Assembly (NCBI RefSeq): GCF_021728535.1
Contig: NZ_JAKKDU010000007.1
Location: 124,001-188,000 of the forward strand
Source of the DNA: Wocania arenilitoris
GTDB lineage: Bacteria > Bacteroidota > Bacteroidia > Flavobacteriales > Flavobacteriaceae
Direction of reading: 5' to 3'
Length of the DNA: 64,000 nt
Shown here: in pieces, positions 1 through 8,492 of the stretch
Numbering within the stretch: the stretch's first letter is position 1
Layout of the letters: each line of letters begins with the position of its first letter
Notes under the pieces: generated by a model
The model's input: the letters and a program-made list of their open reading frames with translations, nothing else
What the model was told of the DNA's origin: nothing
Databases searched by the model: none
Made by a program: the position numbers and the translations under genes

Positions 1-114
1 AATTTTATAGTGTCTATTACTATTATGAAGTTTACAAAAGCACCACCAAAAGAGGTTCAAGAGATTGTAGAAAACATTAGGATACCAAGTGGAGCAGGAG
101 AAGCTACGCATTAA
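1..114 (+). CDS. Sodium:solute symporter, C-terminal end (partial)
   Basis: The window opens inside this gene. Frame 1 is open from base 1 and stops at TAA 112-114, leaving 37 codons. The tail contains PPKEVQEIVENIRIPSGAGE followed by ATH. From memory this matches the cytoplasmic tail of acetate-permease-like (ActP/VC_2705-type) sodium:solute symporters of Bacteroidota, which would import small carboxylates. No membrane segment lies inside the window, so the call rests only on this tail. A strong bidirectional hairpin directly follows the stop, which supports a true gene end here. Confidence 0.5.
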   Translation, partial: NFIVSITIMKFTKAPPKEVQEIVENIRIPSGAGEATH

Positions 115-136
115 TAATAATGTGTAGTAGATATTA

Positions 137-186
137 AAAACCTCTTTCAGTATTTTTCAAAAAGGAGAAATACTGAAAGAGGTTTT
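137..186. terminator. Bidirectional intrinsic terminator
   Basis: A perfect 19-bp inverted repeat: the left arm at 137-155 ends in CAGTATTT and the right arm at 168-186 begins AAATACTG. The loop is 12 nt. A-runs on one side and T-runs on the other serve both directions. It separates the rightward symporter gene from the leftward gene ending at 206. Confidence 0.9.
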
Positions 187-205
187 ATTAATATTATATT
201 GAAAA

Positions 206-2401
206 TTATTTTTTCTTCAATAGTATTTTTTCATTTGTAAACTGATTAGCAGCATCTAAAAATTCAACCATTAAATGCCAATTTGAATTTGGTTCGTAGT
301 TATTTTTATATTGTTTAGAGGTCTTTACTATAAGTGTGTTTTCTTCAATTTTAGCTGAACTTATAAAAGCTCCTGTTTTATTATTTATAGACTTATTTAA
401 TTTATCTATACCTAAAACTGAGTAGCCATCTGGAATATTAAAAATAATTTTGTTATTATAGCTTCTTGGATAATTCATATGTATATTTTCAGTTCTAGAA
501 CGTTCTTTATCGGTTAAATCAATTTGTGCTGTAATTAACTTTCCTATTTCAACAATGTAATTTGGCCCAGCCTTTTTAATAAAAGTATTTTTTGCTTTAA
601 AAGATTCGGTGTAAGTTAAATATGAATCTAAACCATAACGACCAGTTTCTTTAATTTCAAAAGTATAATCTTCAATATCATTAACTTTAAATTCAGATTC
701 AATATTTTTCTTTAATCTTTCTTCACGCTTTATTTTAAGTTTTTCAATCAGTGCATCTAATGCTTTTTTATACTTAGCCTTATCTTTTTTACGTTTAACA
801 TGATTTATGAATGATTTAGTACCAAACTTTTTATAATCTTCATTTACATAATCTGTAAAAAGTAATCTTTCTGATAGTTTATCTTCTTTTTGATGACCTT
901 TGAAACTATTTACAGTACTAATGGATACCTCCGAAAAAGCGTCATTTATTTTTAATGTTATATTTCTTTTACTTTCGTTTTGAGCCTGAGAACTAATGGG
1001 TAATTTACCTTTTTTAATTTCATCAATTTTATTTTTAGAAGCTGACATTAAATAAACGTCTGTACCTTCAAGAATTGGAGAGAATTGGTTTACTGAAGTA
1101 TGTGGTCCAAAATATTCGACATAAATGGGGGTTTTGGTATTTACTTTTAAAAGAACATTTACATTTTTCTCAATCAATAAATCACTTATACTACCATCAA
1201 ATCGTTTTTTTGCTACCACTATTTCAAAGCCAATTTTTTCACGCTTTAAAAATTCTGTAAAATGTCTAATAAATTGTTTTTGATTTCTAATAAATACAGG
1301 GTTAGAACCATAATAAGTATATGGGTTATATCTAATTCCTGCATCATCAATAACTATAGCTTCAATAAAACGTGTTAAATAGTAGTGCCTCATATAATAG
1401 TAGGCGGACGTTACTTTTTCGTTATTATTTTTAAAAGTTTTATCTTTAAAAAAATCTTTAATATCACCGATATCTCCATCTGGTTTGAAGCGTTTATCGT
1501 ATAAATCTAGAACCTCTTCTTTAGTAACACTTTTTTTAATGATGTTTTCTTTTTCAGGTAAGAACGCCAAGGCTCTATCTTCAAATTTTCCTGAACGTGC
1601 AAAATAAACTTGAAATTTATAAGAAGGAAGGTCCAATAATGGATAAAACCATCTATTCGAAATATATTTGTCAATATTTGAAGCTTCTAAGCTATAGCGT
1701 CTAAAACTTTTCTTTTCCGTTGGAATGTTTTTTAACTCTGGAGCACCGTTATATGAATTAAAGTTTATAAAGAAGTCATTTTCAGTTTCAAAAAATAGTT
1801 TAAAATCAATTATGGGATAGTCTTCAGATAAAGTAGTTTCAACAGGGTCAAAACCAAAAGCGTATGTAGATTTAAAAGAATCTTCCTTGTATATATAGTA
1901 ATCTATAATATCTCCAACTTCTAAGTTAGAAATTGCTATGTTAGTTTTTCCATCTACTTGCACAGACTCTTTCTTAACATCTATTTCTATTTCATTGCCA
2001 TTAGGTTTAATTATTTTTATTCCTACAAAGCTTCCTGTATGTTGCTTAACTTTAAATACTACCGGAATTGGAAAAACAATAACCTTGCTTGGTTCTTTAA
2101 ATAAGTCTGAAAAAGAAAATTCTGAAAATTCTTTTACAGCAGATTTGTCTAATAATTTTATACGTTTTCTTGTAGAGGTTATATAGGTAACACTTTTGCC
2201 AAACTTATGAAAGTCATAATTTTCGTTTTTATAAATAATAACTGCCGATTCGTTTTTCCATTTATCAGGTATTTCATTAGCATTTTTATGAGTGTCATTT
2301 TCTCCCCAAAAAAAGTCTTTAACTTTTAATTCTTGTTTTGTTTGACCTATGCTGGTTAAAGAAAAAACGAGAAATAGTGTAAGTAGTATTCTAATTTTCA
2401 T
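206..2401 (-). CDS. DUF3857 protein with degenerate transglutaminase-like region
   Basis: An exported protein of 731 aa with a signal peptide (residues 1-19, hydrophobic run then SIGQ). The N-terminal half has the beta-rich DUF3857 layout. The middle (about 290-440) occupies the place of a transglutaminase-like domain, and the C-terminal third resembles the DUF2569/DUF3858-type tail of such proteins. The paralogue just upstream (2409-4331) has an intact Cys-His-Asp triad. Here the aligned Cys segment reads PVFIRNQKQF (about 368-377), with no Cys, and the His and Asp segments are also changed, so enzymatic activity is unlikely. The stop of the upstream gene is 7 bp from this start, so the two are very likely co-transcribed. 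Function is unknown; a periplasmic or surface binding role is an inference. Confidence 0.8.
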   Translation of the reverse strand: MKIRILLTLFLVFSLTSIGQTKQELKVKDFFWGENDTHKNANEIPDKWKNESAVIIYKNENYDFHKFGKSVTYITSTRKRIKLLDKSAVKEFSEFSFSDLFKEPSKVIVFPIPVVFKVKQHTGSFVGIKIIKPNGNEIEIDVKKESVQVDGKTNIAISNLEVGDIIDYYIYKEDSFKSTYAFGFDPVETTLSEDYPIIDFKLFFETENDFFINFNSYNGAPELKNIPTEKKSFRRYSLEASNIDKYISNRWFYPLLDLPSYKFQVYFARSGKFEDRALAFLPEKENIIKKSVTKEEVLDLYDKRFKPDGDIGDIKDFFKDKTFKNNNEKVTSAYYYMRHYYLTRFIEAIVIDDAGIRYNPYTYYGSNPVFIRNQKQFIRHFTEFLKREKIGFEIVVAKKRFDGSISDLLIEKNVNVLLKVNTKTPIYVEYFGPHTSVNQFSPILEGTDVYLMSASKNKIDEIKKGKLPISSQAQNESKRNITLKINDAFSEVSISTVNSFKGHQKEDKLSERLLFTDYVNEDYKKFGTKSFINHVKRKKDKAKYKKALDALIEKLKIKREERLKKNIESEFKVNDIEDYTFEIKETGRYGLDSYLTYTESFKAKNTFIKKAGPNYIVEIGKLITAQIDLTDKERSRTENIHMNYPRSYNNKIIFNIPDGYSVLGIDKLNKSINNKTGAFISSAKIEENTLIVKTSKQYKNNYEPNSNWHLMVEFLDAANQFTNEKILLKKK

Positions 2402-2408
2402 GTTTGAT

Positions 2409-4331
2409 TTATTGTTTGGTTAATACGATTTGTTCGTTGTAAACACTTTTTAGTTTGGAAATAAATTCATTCCATTCTTTAAAATCTGATGTTTCAATTT
2501 TGGCGTTTTTAATTTTGAAAGACTTTTTATAAGTAATTACATTATTGGTTTTAGTAACCGTAACATACATATCGTAATTCTTACTTGAAATACTTATGTC
2601 TTTAGGTATTTGAGTAATTGAATAACCAGGAGGTATTTTTAAAGAAGTTGTTGTTTCTAAGGATCTTTTAAAACTAAAAACGTAATCTGTATTTCTTTTT
2701 TCTAATTGAAAATTTTCTAATTCTTTATCAAAATCTATGTCAATATAAATATCATCGTCAAATGAAGAAACCGCATTTTTAACACTAATATTATATGATA
2801 TATTTAAATTTAATTCTCTATTTAATAAATCGGTTGTTTCAATATCAGAAATTTTTATGTTTGTATTGCCATTGTTTAAATAGTATTCTAAAAACTCTTC
2901 TTTTTTATCATTTTTCAAAGTATCAAAACTATAGAGTAATCCAGTTCTACTTTCTCCATTAAAGTTTTTTGAAACTGTACCCTCAAGAGTATCATTATTT
3001 AAGCTTAAGTTATAGCTAAATATTTCTTTATTAAAATTAGCGGTAACTTCTGGAACCGTTTTAAGTATAAAATCGTCACCATTTTCAATAAGCACTTGTT
3101 TACCTTGAATTCGATCTGCATATTCACCATATGCATTAAATTTTTCAGTACCATCTAAAAAAAATATTTTTCCATCTTTAAAAAGTGAGCAAATCATATG
3201 ATTATCTACAGATAAATTAGGTGTAGAGTAGTCGTAAGCAATTCTTTTTGTTCCTAGCCATGTTAATCGCGCATCAAAACCAGCTTCAATAAGCATTTGT
3301 TTAGTTAAGTTTGCCATACCTTTACAATCTCCGTATTTTTTGTTAAAAACATTAGAAGCTTCATCGGGCTTAAAACCTGCTATACCATCTTCAAAAGCAA
3401 TATATCGAATGTTATCTTGTACCCAATAGTAAATGTTTTTAATTTTTTCTTCATCATTTTTAGCATTTTCTGTAAGTGATTTTACCTTATCTTTTATTGA
3501 TGTATTGTCATTTTCTAAGGTGTTAACCAGAGATTTATACCAATCATATAAATCTTGAGTAGAATTAAAAATATGTTTTTTTTCCTCGTTAAATGTATGA
3601 GACTTCGCTAAAACTAAAATATGTGGATATATATATGTTGGACCTGGTGTACTATTCTCTTTATAAAATGAAGGAATATTTTCTAAAGTAAAAATGTAAG
3701 TCTTAGAACCTTTTTTAGGGTCTTTAGTAATATTCTTTTTTATTGAATACCCTTCAAAATTAATTTCTCTTAATTCAAGTTCAAGCCAATTTGGAACTTC
3801 AATTTTTATGATTTTTTTGACTACAGGATAGTCATCGTTAAAATAAAGTTTAGTAAAATATTTTATATCATGATACTCTTTTGAAATATAGGTTTTAAAC
3901 TTATAACCCAAAAGCGGAAAACTAATGTTTGCATATTTTACTCGGGTGTCATTATGAAATAAGTCTTCACTTGTGTATGCTTCATCTTTGACATATATAC
4001 TAGCTTTTTTATTATTCTTATTTTTAATTTCAAACTTGTCAATGATGCTTTGCCCATCATAGAAGCAATATTTTTGAATATTTGATCTAGAATCTATATT
4101 AATCATTGATTCAGTTGATTCTTGATTTACAGCAACTTTATCTTCTTTTTTATTAAAGTCGAAAGTGATATAATCTTCACTTTTTAGAAGAACAACTGAA
4201 TCGTCAGGATACTTTTCTTTTAATGCTTTGGCAGTATATTTATCTTCTGAGGATGGTTCAATTTTTTTTTGAGAAAAACTATAATTTGAAAATAGTGTTA
4301 TAAGTGTAAGGAAAAATACTGTTTTATGCAT
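2409..4331 (-). CDS. DUF3857 and transglutaminase-like exported protein
   Basis: A 640-aa protein with a signal peptide (residues 1-20, ending SFSQ). DUF3857 covers roughly residues 50-230. A transglutaminase-like domain follows at about 285-400, with a plausible catalytic triad: Cys336 in YGDCKGMA, His378 in VDNHMI and Asp393 in FFLDGTEKF. A beta-rich C-terminal part completes it. Family members are periplasmic or surface-exposed. Proteolytic or amide-forming activity is known for the fold, but no substrate is established for this group. It is the first gene of a two-gene unit, 7 bp ahead of its degenerate paralogue. The pairing of an intact and an inactivated copy suggests partner proteins. 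Confidence 0.85.
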   Translation of the reverse strand: MHKTVFFLTLITLFSNYSFSQKKIEPSSEDKYTAKALKEKYPDDSVVLLKSEDYITFDFNKKEDKVAVNQESTESMINIDSRSNIQKYCFYDGQSIIDKFEIKNKNNKKASIYVKDEAYTSEDLFHNDTRVKYANISFPLLGYKFKTYISKEYHDIKYFTKLYFNDDYPVVKKIIKIEVPNWLELELREINFEGYSIKKNITKDPKKGSKTYIFTLENIPSFYKENSTPGPTYIYPHILVLAKSHTFNEEKKHIFNSTQDLYDWYKSLVNTLENDNTSIKDKVKSLTENAKNDEEKIKNIYYWVQDNIRYIAFEDGIAGFKPDEASNVFNKKYGDCKGMANLTKQMLIEAGFDARLTWLGTKRIAYDYSTPNLSVDNHMICSLFKDGKIFFLDGTEKFNAYGEYADRIQGKQVLIENGDDFILKTVPEVTANFNKEIFSYNLSLNNDTLEGTVSKNFNGESRTGLLYSFDTLKNDKKEEFLEYYLNNGNTNIKISDIETTDLLNRELNLNISYNISVKNAVSSFDDDIYIDIDFDKELENFQLEKRNTDYVFSFKRSLETTTSLKIPPGYSITQIPKDISISSKNYDMYVTVTKTNNVITYKKSFKIKNAKIETSDFKEWNEFISKLKSVYNEQIVLTKQ

Positions 4332-4411
4332 ATTGAAAATTATAAAATGCTAATATATACTTTCACATTAGTTCAGGAAAAATATTTTGTTAAAATCGGA
4401 TTATTTTTCAA

Positions 4412-4450
4412 GAAAAACAGATGATTATATATTTATAATACCTGTTTTTC
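4412..4450 (-). terminator. Terminator at the end of the MFS gene
   Basis: The inverted repeat GAAAAACAG (4412-4420) and CTGTTTTTC (4442-4450) encloses a 21-nt loop and overlaps the last codons and stop of the MFS gene. On the minus strand it ends in a T-rich stretch. The stem is good but the external T-run is interrupted. Confidence 0.5.
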
Positions 4451-5630
4451 TTTTCACTCCTATAAAAACTAAAAGCGATAAAACACCAAAAATTGAAAAC
4501 CCAATAAATAGTGGTAATACTGAAGTCGTTACAAAACTACCAATGTAATTTGCAATAGGAACAGCCATTACTGTTGATATAAATCCATTTATTGCAGCTC
4601 CAATACCAGCTATATGCCCTAAAGGTTGCATGGCCAAAGCTCGTAAATTCCCGAATAAAAAGCCAACGGCAAAAAATTGTAGCGCAAAAAAGCTTAGTAA
4701 AACTGCTATACTTGGATTTTCTCCAGATGAAAATATAACTACATACAAAACAGAAATGATAGCGTAGGCTATACAAGACACATAAGCAATTTTAAGCATG
4801 CCATATTTAACAACGACTCTACTATTTAAAAATGTAGCTAATCCAACGGATATGGCTAAACTTGCAAAAATATAAGGAAACATATCTGCTAAATTGTATT
4901 GCTCTTGAAAAATTTGTTGCGAGGTGCTTAAATATACCATAAACGATCCTGTTATAAACCCAGAAACTAAAGTAAAAGCAACAGCATCTTTATGTTTAAA
5001 AAACTCCTTTGTACCATCAATAAAAAGATGACTAGTAAATTTGATACGCTTATCCTTTTCTAGTGTTTCAGGTTGCCTTAGCCAAAACCAAATTATTATT
5101 AAAACACCAAATAGTAAATTGAAATAAAATACAGATTCCCAGTTGTAAAGGTTAATTAAAAACTGACCTAAAGTTGGTGCAACCACTGGGACTAAAATAA
5201 AAAACATCACCACTATTGATAATATTTTAGCCATATAATCTCCGCTGTAAGAATCTCTAATCATAGAAATACTCAAGCTTCTCGGAGAAGATAATCCAAC
5301 ACCTTGAAAGATGCGCCCAATTATCATTATTTCAAAACTGTTAGTGGTAACACAAATAATACTTGCTATAATAAAAACTATAAATCCAAAATACACAATA
5401 GGTTTTCTCCCAAAACTATCAGATAATGGTCCAAAAAGAAGCTGTCCAAAACCCAAACCCAAAAAAATCATTGTAATCAGCAGTTGGTTATTAGCAGGAT
5501 TTGTAACACCTAAATCGCTACCAATTTCTGATAAAGCTGGTAATAAAGCATCAATAGATAAAGCTACTATAGACATTAAAGATGCCATTAGTGCAACAAA
5601 TTCGAACTTAAAAGAGTTGTTGTTTTGCAT
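4425..5630 (-). CDS. MFS multidrug exporter, Bcr/CflA type
   Basis: A 401-aa integral inner-membrane protein with about twelve hydrophobic segments along its whole length. The cytoplasmic loop motif GPLSDSFGRKPIVYFG (residues 66-82) is the MFS motif A. The LSPRSLSISMIRDSY segment and the length match the Bcr/CflA subfamily, which exports drugs such as bicyclomycin or sulfonamides by proton antiport. The substrate here cannot be read from sequence. It is a single-gene unit: a TAnnTTTG promoter element lies 5 bp upstream of the ATG, and its own hairpin lies at the end. The neighbouring genes have no functional link that I can see. Confidence 0.9.
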   Translation of the reverse strand: MQNNNSFKFEFVALMASLMSIVALSIDALLPALSEIGSDLGVTNPANNQLLITMIFLGLGFGQLLFGPLSDSFGRKPIVYFGFIVFIIASIICVTTNSFEIMIIGRIFQGVGLSSPRSLSISMIRDSYSGDYMAKILSIVVMFFILVPVVAPTLGQFLINLYNWESVFYFNLLFGVLIIIWFWLRQPETLEKDKRIKFTSHLFIDGTKEFFKHKDAVAFTLVSGFITGSFMVYLSTSQQIFQEQYNLADMFPYIFASLAISVGLATFLNSRVVVKYGMLKIAYVSCIAYAIISVLYVVIFSSGENPSIAVLLSFFALQFFAVGFLFGNLRALAMQPLGHIAGIGAAINGFISTVMAVPIANYIGSFVTTSVLPLFIGFSIFGVLSLLVFIGVKRKTGIINI

Positions 5631-5634
5631 TGAG

Positions 5635-5661
5635 CAAAAATAGAGTAAATTAGTAAGGCAA
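5635..5661 (-). promoter_or_regulatory. Bacteroidota promoter of the MFS gene
   Basis: Reading the minus strand, TTG (5661-5659) is followed after 16 bp by TATTTTTG (5642-5635). This fits the TTG...TAnnTTTG pattern of the Bacteroidota primary sigma factor. The element lies very close to the ATG at 5630, implying a very short leader. Confidence 0.5.
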
Positions 5662-5997
5662 AATTATTTTTGCTCGAAAAGAATTCCCTGTATGCTTGCA
5701 ACGGAGTTTACGCTGAGATTCTAATTCACTTGAAAATGGGAATCTAAAACAATAGAAATTTTATAAACTGAATCAGTATTAAAGTTAACAACGGAGCAAT
5801 AGCATTTATTAAAAAAATAAGTTCCCAACTAAAAAGCCCCGACATGGCCACATCTATAGGTTGCACTTACAACAAACGGTCTTAAATTTTATGTCCGAGT
5901 AAAGCTAGCAACTCTGTAATCTTGCTTGTTTGTAAATCAGTTGAATAGAATGATGTTAAAATAGTTAAAAGCACTTAATTTAAAGGGAAGGAGTAAA
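5643..5997. other. Intergenic stretch with a possible small membrane peptide
   Basis: The 367-bp gap between the MFS and hydroxylase genes holds no long ORF. On the minus strand, ATG 5845 to TAG 5744 could encode a 33-residue, almost wholly hydrophobic peptide (begins MSGLFSWELIF). It may be a small membrane protein or the tail of a decayed gene, and I do not recognise it. A short inverted repeat AGATTC/GAATCT lies near 5716-5745. The gap is richer in GC around 5840-5930 than the usual intergenic DNA here. Confidence 0.3.
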
Positions 5998-6921
5998 TTA
6001 TAAGTTCTCCCTGTATAATTTTTGCTGTTGCTTTATAGTTAAAGTACTTCCATCATGACTCCACCCAGGGGCAGCAAAAGCATACATGAATTTATGGTAC
6101 CAGTTTTTAGACTTTTTCATGTCGTTCCAAATATCTTTATATTCATGTGTTAATATAACTAAGGGGTTGTATGAATTTGGTGGATGAGAAACCCCATATT
6201 TTATATTAATACTACTGTCAAGCTCTTTCCAAGTTCCGAAGAGTTTATCAAAAACATTTAGAAATCCGCCATGATTTTTATCCATGTATTCTAAATTTTG
6301 AGCATGATGTACTTGATGCATGGTGTGGGTGTTAAATACTTTTTCAAGTATTCCCATTTTTGGAATATAAATTGTGTGTAACTGAAACTGCCATAATGCC
6401 TCAATCCCTAAACAAACAACAAGCATTTCTGGAGGGAAACCTAATGCAGGAATCCACATATAGAAAAAGGGCTTATAAAAAATTGTAAACCAACCATTTC
6501 TAACCGCTGTACCTAAATTAAAATTTTCTGATGAATGATGTACTATATGTGCTGCCCAAAGTATGCGGACATTATGATTTTGACGATGAAACCAATAATA
6601 ACTAAAATCGTCTAACAATTGGCAAATTAACCAAATATACCAAGCATACCCAAACGATTCCCAACCCATAATATTTGTGCGAATGCCCTCAATTTCTGGA
6701 TTAAAAACTTCATAGACATACTCAAATAGAACTATAGCTGCTATAGTTTTGGTAAGAGGAGCTAGAATAGTTGAGCCTATACCCATTGTAAGACTAGCAA
6801 ATAAATCTTTCCATTTGTATAAGTATTTACTTTTGTTATGTTGTTTGCTATAGGTTAATTCTACTAGGATAAGAGCAAGAAAACAAGGGACACCATATAC
6901 TAATGGGTTAGTGAAATTCAT
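5998..6921 (-). CDS. Sterol desaturase / fatty acid hydroxylase family protein
   Basis: A 307-aa membrane di-iron oxygenase-type protein. The conserved histidine clusters are all present: H112-H116 in FHRQNH, H125 and HH128-129 in HIVHHSSE, H182, and H199/H202/HH205-206 in HTMHQVHHA. Hydrophobic segments lie at about residues 8-22, 45-70, 90-105 and 150-180. Family members hydroxylate or desaturate sterols, fatty acids, carotenoids or ether lipids (alkylglycerol monooxygenase is the nearest eukaryotic comparison). The substrate is not deducible here. It is monocistronic, with a good promoter just upstream. Confidence 0.88.
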   Translation of the reverse strand: MNFTNPLVYGVPCFLALILVELTYSKQHNKSKYLYKWKDLFASLTMGIGSTILAPLTKTIAAIVLFEYVYEVFNPEIEGIRTNIMGWESFGYAWYIWLICQLLDDFSYYWFHRQNHNVRILWAAHIVHHSSENFNLGTAVRNGWFTIFYKPFFYMWIPALGFPPEMLVVCLGIEALWQFQLHTIYIPKMGILEKVFNTHTMHQVHHAQNLEYMDKNHGGFLNVFDKLFGTWKELDSSINIKYGVSHPPNSYNPLVILTHEYKDIWNDMKKSKNWYHKFMYAFAAPGWSHDGSTLTIKQQQKLYRENL

Positions 6922-6939
6922 TTAATAGTATTAATTGCT

Positions 6940-6969
6940 CAAAAATAGGACGAATTTTTATTCTTACAA
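6940..6969 (-). promoter_or_regulatory. Bacteroidota promoter of the hydroxylase gene
   Basis: On the minus strand, TTG at 6969-6967 is followed after 19 bp by TATTTTTG at 6947-6940. Both elements and the spacing fit the Bacteroidota consensus. The -7 element lies 18 bp upstream of the ATG at 6921. Confidence 0.7.
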
Positions 6970-7054
6970 GATAATCGACTAGGTATTTAAAAATAAAAAC
7001 CCTAAATCTACTTAAACGAACTAATAAAGCATTAATTATCTTTAATTAAGATTC

Positions 7055-8290
7055 TTATTTTACTAAAGCTGCTTCTTTTCTTTTAATAAAGTCAATTTCG
7101 ATTTGGTTTTTTAAAATATCATCAAAAGTTTCTCTTTTTCGTATTAAATGTGCTTTTTTGTTATACCACAAAACCTCGGCTGGTCTGTAACGAGAATTGT
7201 AATTACTAGCCATTGAGAAACAGTAAGCACCTGCATTTTTAAAACATAAAACATCCCCTTCTCTAATTTCGTTAATGCGTCTATTGTTTCCAAAGGTATC
7301 GGTTTCACAAATATAACCTACAACCGTATAAAAACGTTCACGTCCATTAGGGTTTGATATGTTTGTTATATCGTGATGAGACCCATAAAACATAGGACGA
7401 ATTAAATGGTTAAACCCAGAATCTACTTGAGCAAAAACTGTTGAAGTAGTTTGTTTTACAGCATTTACAGTAGTTAAAAATTTACCCGATTCGCTAACTA
7501 AAAATTTACCAGGTTCGAAAGCTAAGGTTAGTTCTTTGCCATATTCTTTGCAAAACTGGTTAAATTTTGAAGATAGTTTTTTACCCAATTCTTCAATATT
7601 CGTTTCAATATCACCTACCTTGTAAGGGACTTTAAAACCAGAGCCAAAATCTATAAAGTCAAGATTGTTAAATTGTTTTGCTGTTTCAAAAAGTATTTCA
7701 CTAGCGTATAAAAATACATCAATATCTAAAATATCGCTACCTGTATGCATGTGAATACCATTGATAGTCATTCTTGTATTCTCTACAATGCGTAATAAAT
7801 GTGGTATTTGATGTATGGATATACCAAATTTAGAATCGATATGACCTACTGAAATATTACTATTTCCGCCAGCCATAACATGTGGATTAATTCTAATGCA
7901 AACAGGAACGTCTGGATGCTTTGTTCCAAACTGTTCTAAAATAGCTAGATTATCAATGTTAATTTGAACACCTAATTTTGCAGCTTCTTCAACTTCTGTC
8001 AAAGACACACCATTTGGTGTAAAAATAATTTCTTCTGGTAAAAAGCCAGCAGCTAAACCCAATTGCACTTCTTGGATTGAAACGGTATCAATTCCAGAAC
8101 CTAAACTTTTAAATAGTTTTAAAATAGAAATATTTGATAGCGCTTTTACAGCATAATTAATTTTTAATGTTTTAACACTTTTAAATGCATTAATTAAGCT
8201 ATTATATTGTGTTGCAATTTTATCTGCATCATAAACATATACAGGACTCCCATGTTCTTTGGCTATATTTAGCAATTCATTATTGGTCAT
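7055..8290 (-). CDS. lysA: Diaminopimelate decarboxylase
   Basis: A 411-aa PLP-dependent fold-III decarboxylase that converts meso-diaminopimelate to lysine, the last step of the pathway in the cytoplasm. The PLP lysine is K49 in INYAVKAL. The barrel motif GIHMHTGSDI (about 177-186), the phosphate-binding DFGSGF, the AFEPGKFLVSESG segment, and the C-terminal CETDTFGNNR and GAYCFSMASNYNSR segments are all in place, with the usual length for Bacteroidota LysA. The gene stands alone here. dapD, from the same pathway, is about 48 kb away in this window. A possible -7 element (TACCTTTG) lies at 8318-8311. Confidence 0.96.
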   Translation of the reverse strand: MTNNELLNIAKEHGSPVYVYDADKIATQYNSLINAFKSVKTLKINYAVKALSNISILKLFKSLGSGIDTVSIQEVQLGLAAGFLPEEIIFTPNGVSLTEVEEAAKLGVQINIDNLAILEQFGTKHPDVPVCIRINPHVMAGGNSNISVGHIDSKFGISIHQIPHLLRIVENTRMTINGIHMHTGSDILDIDVFLYASEILFETAKQFNNLDFIDFGSGFKVPYKVGDIETNIEELGKKLSSKFNQFCKEYGKELTLAFEPGKFLVSESGKFLTTVNAVKQTTSTVFAQVDSGFNHLIRPMFYGSHHDITNISNPNGRERFYTVVGYICETDTFGNNRRINEIREGDVLCFKNAGAYCFSMASNYNSRYRPAEVLWYNKKAHLIRKRETFDDILKNQIEIDFIKRKEAALVK

Positions 8291-8310
8291 ACTTAAACAA
8301 TATTTTTTTT

Positions 8311-8318
8311 CAAAGGTA
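8311..8318 (-). promoter_or_regulatory. Candidate -7 element upstream of lysA
   Basis: The minus strand reads TACCTTTG at 8318-8311, 20 bp before the lysA ATG. No well-spaced TTG is present, so this is the -7 element only. Confidence 0.4.
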
Positions 8319-8459
8319 TTTTTTTATTTTCAATATAAAATTAAAAACCACAAAATTAATCAAATTAAACATAATGTTAATTATTTAACACACGGCCAAT
8401 TTCAACTTTTAAATTCTATATTCATAAATAAAATATTAGCTTAATTAATAGCTATTATT

Positions 8460-8467
8460 TACATTTG
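8460..8467 (+). promoter_or_regulatory. Candidate -7 element upstream of sucC
   Basis: TACATTTG matches TAnnTTTG and ends 25 bp before the sucC ATG. No clear TTG at the expected distance was found. The divergent lysA promoter lies about 150 bp to the left. Confidence 0.55.
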
Positions 8468-8492
8468 CGCATCTTAAACTTTTAAGCAAATT

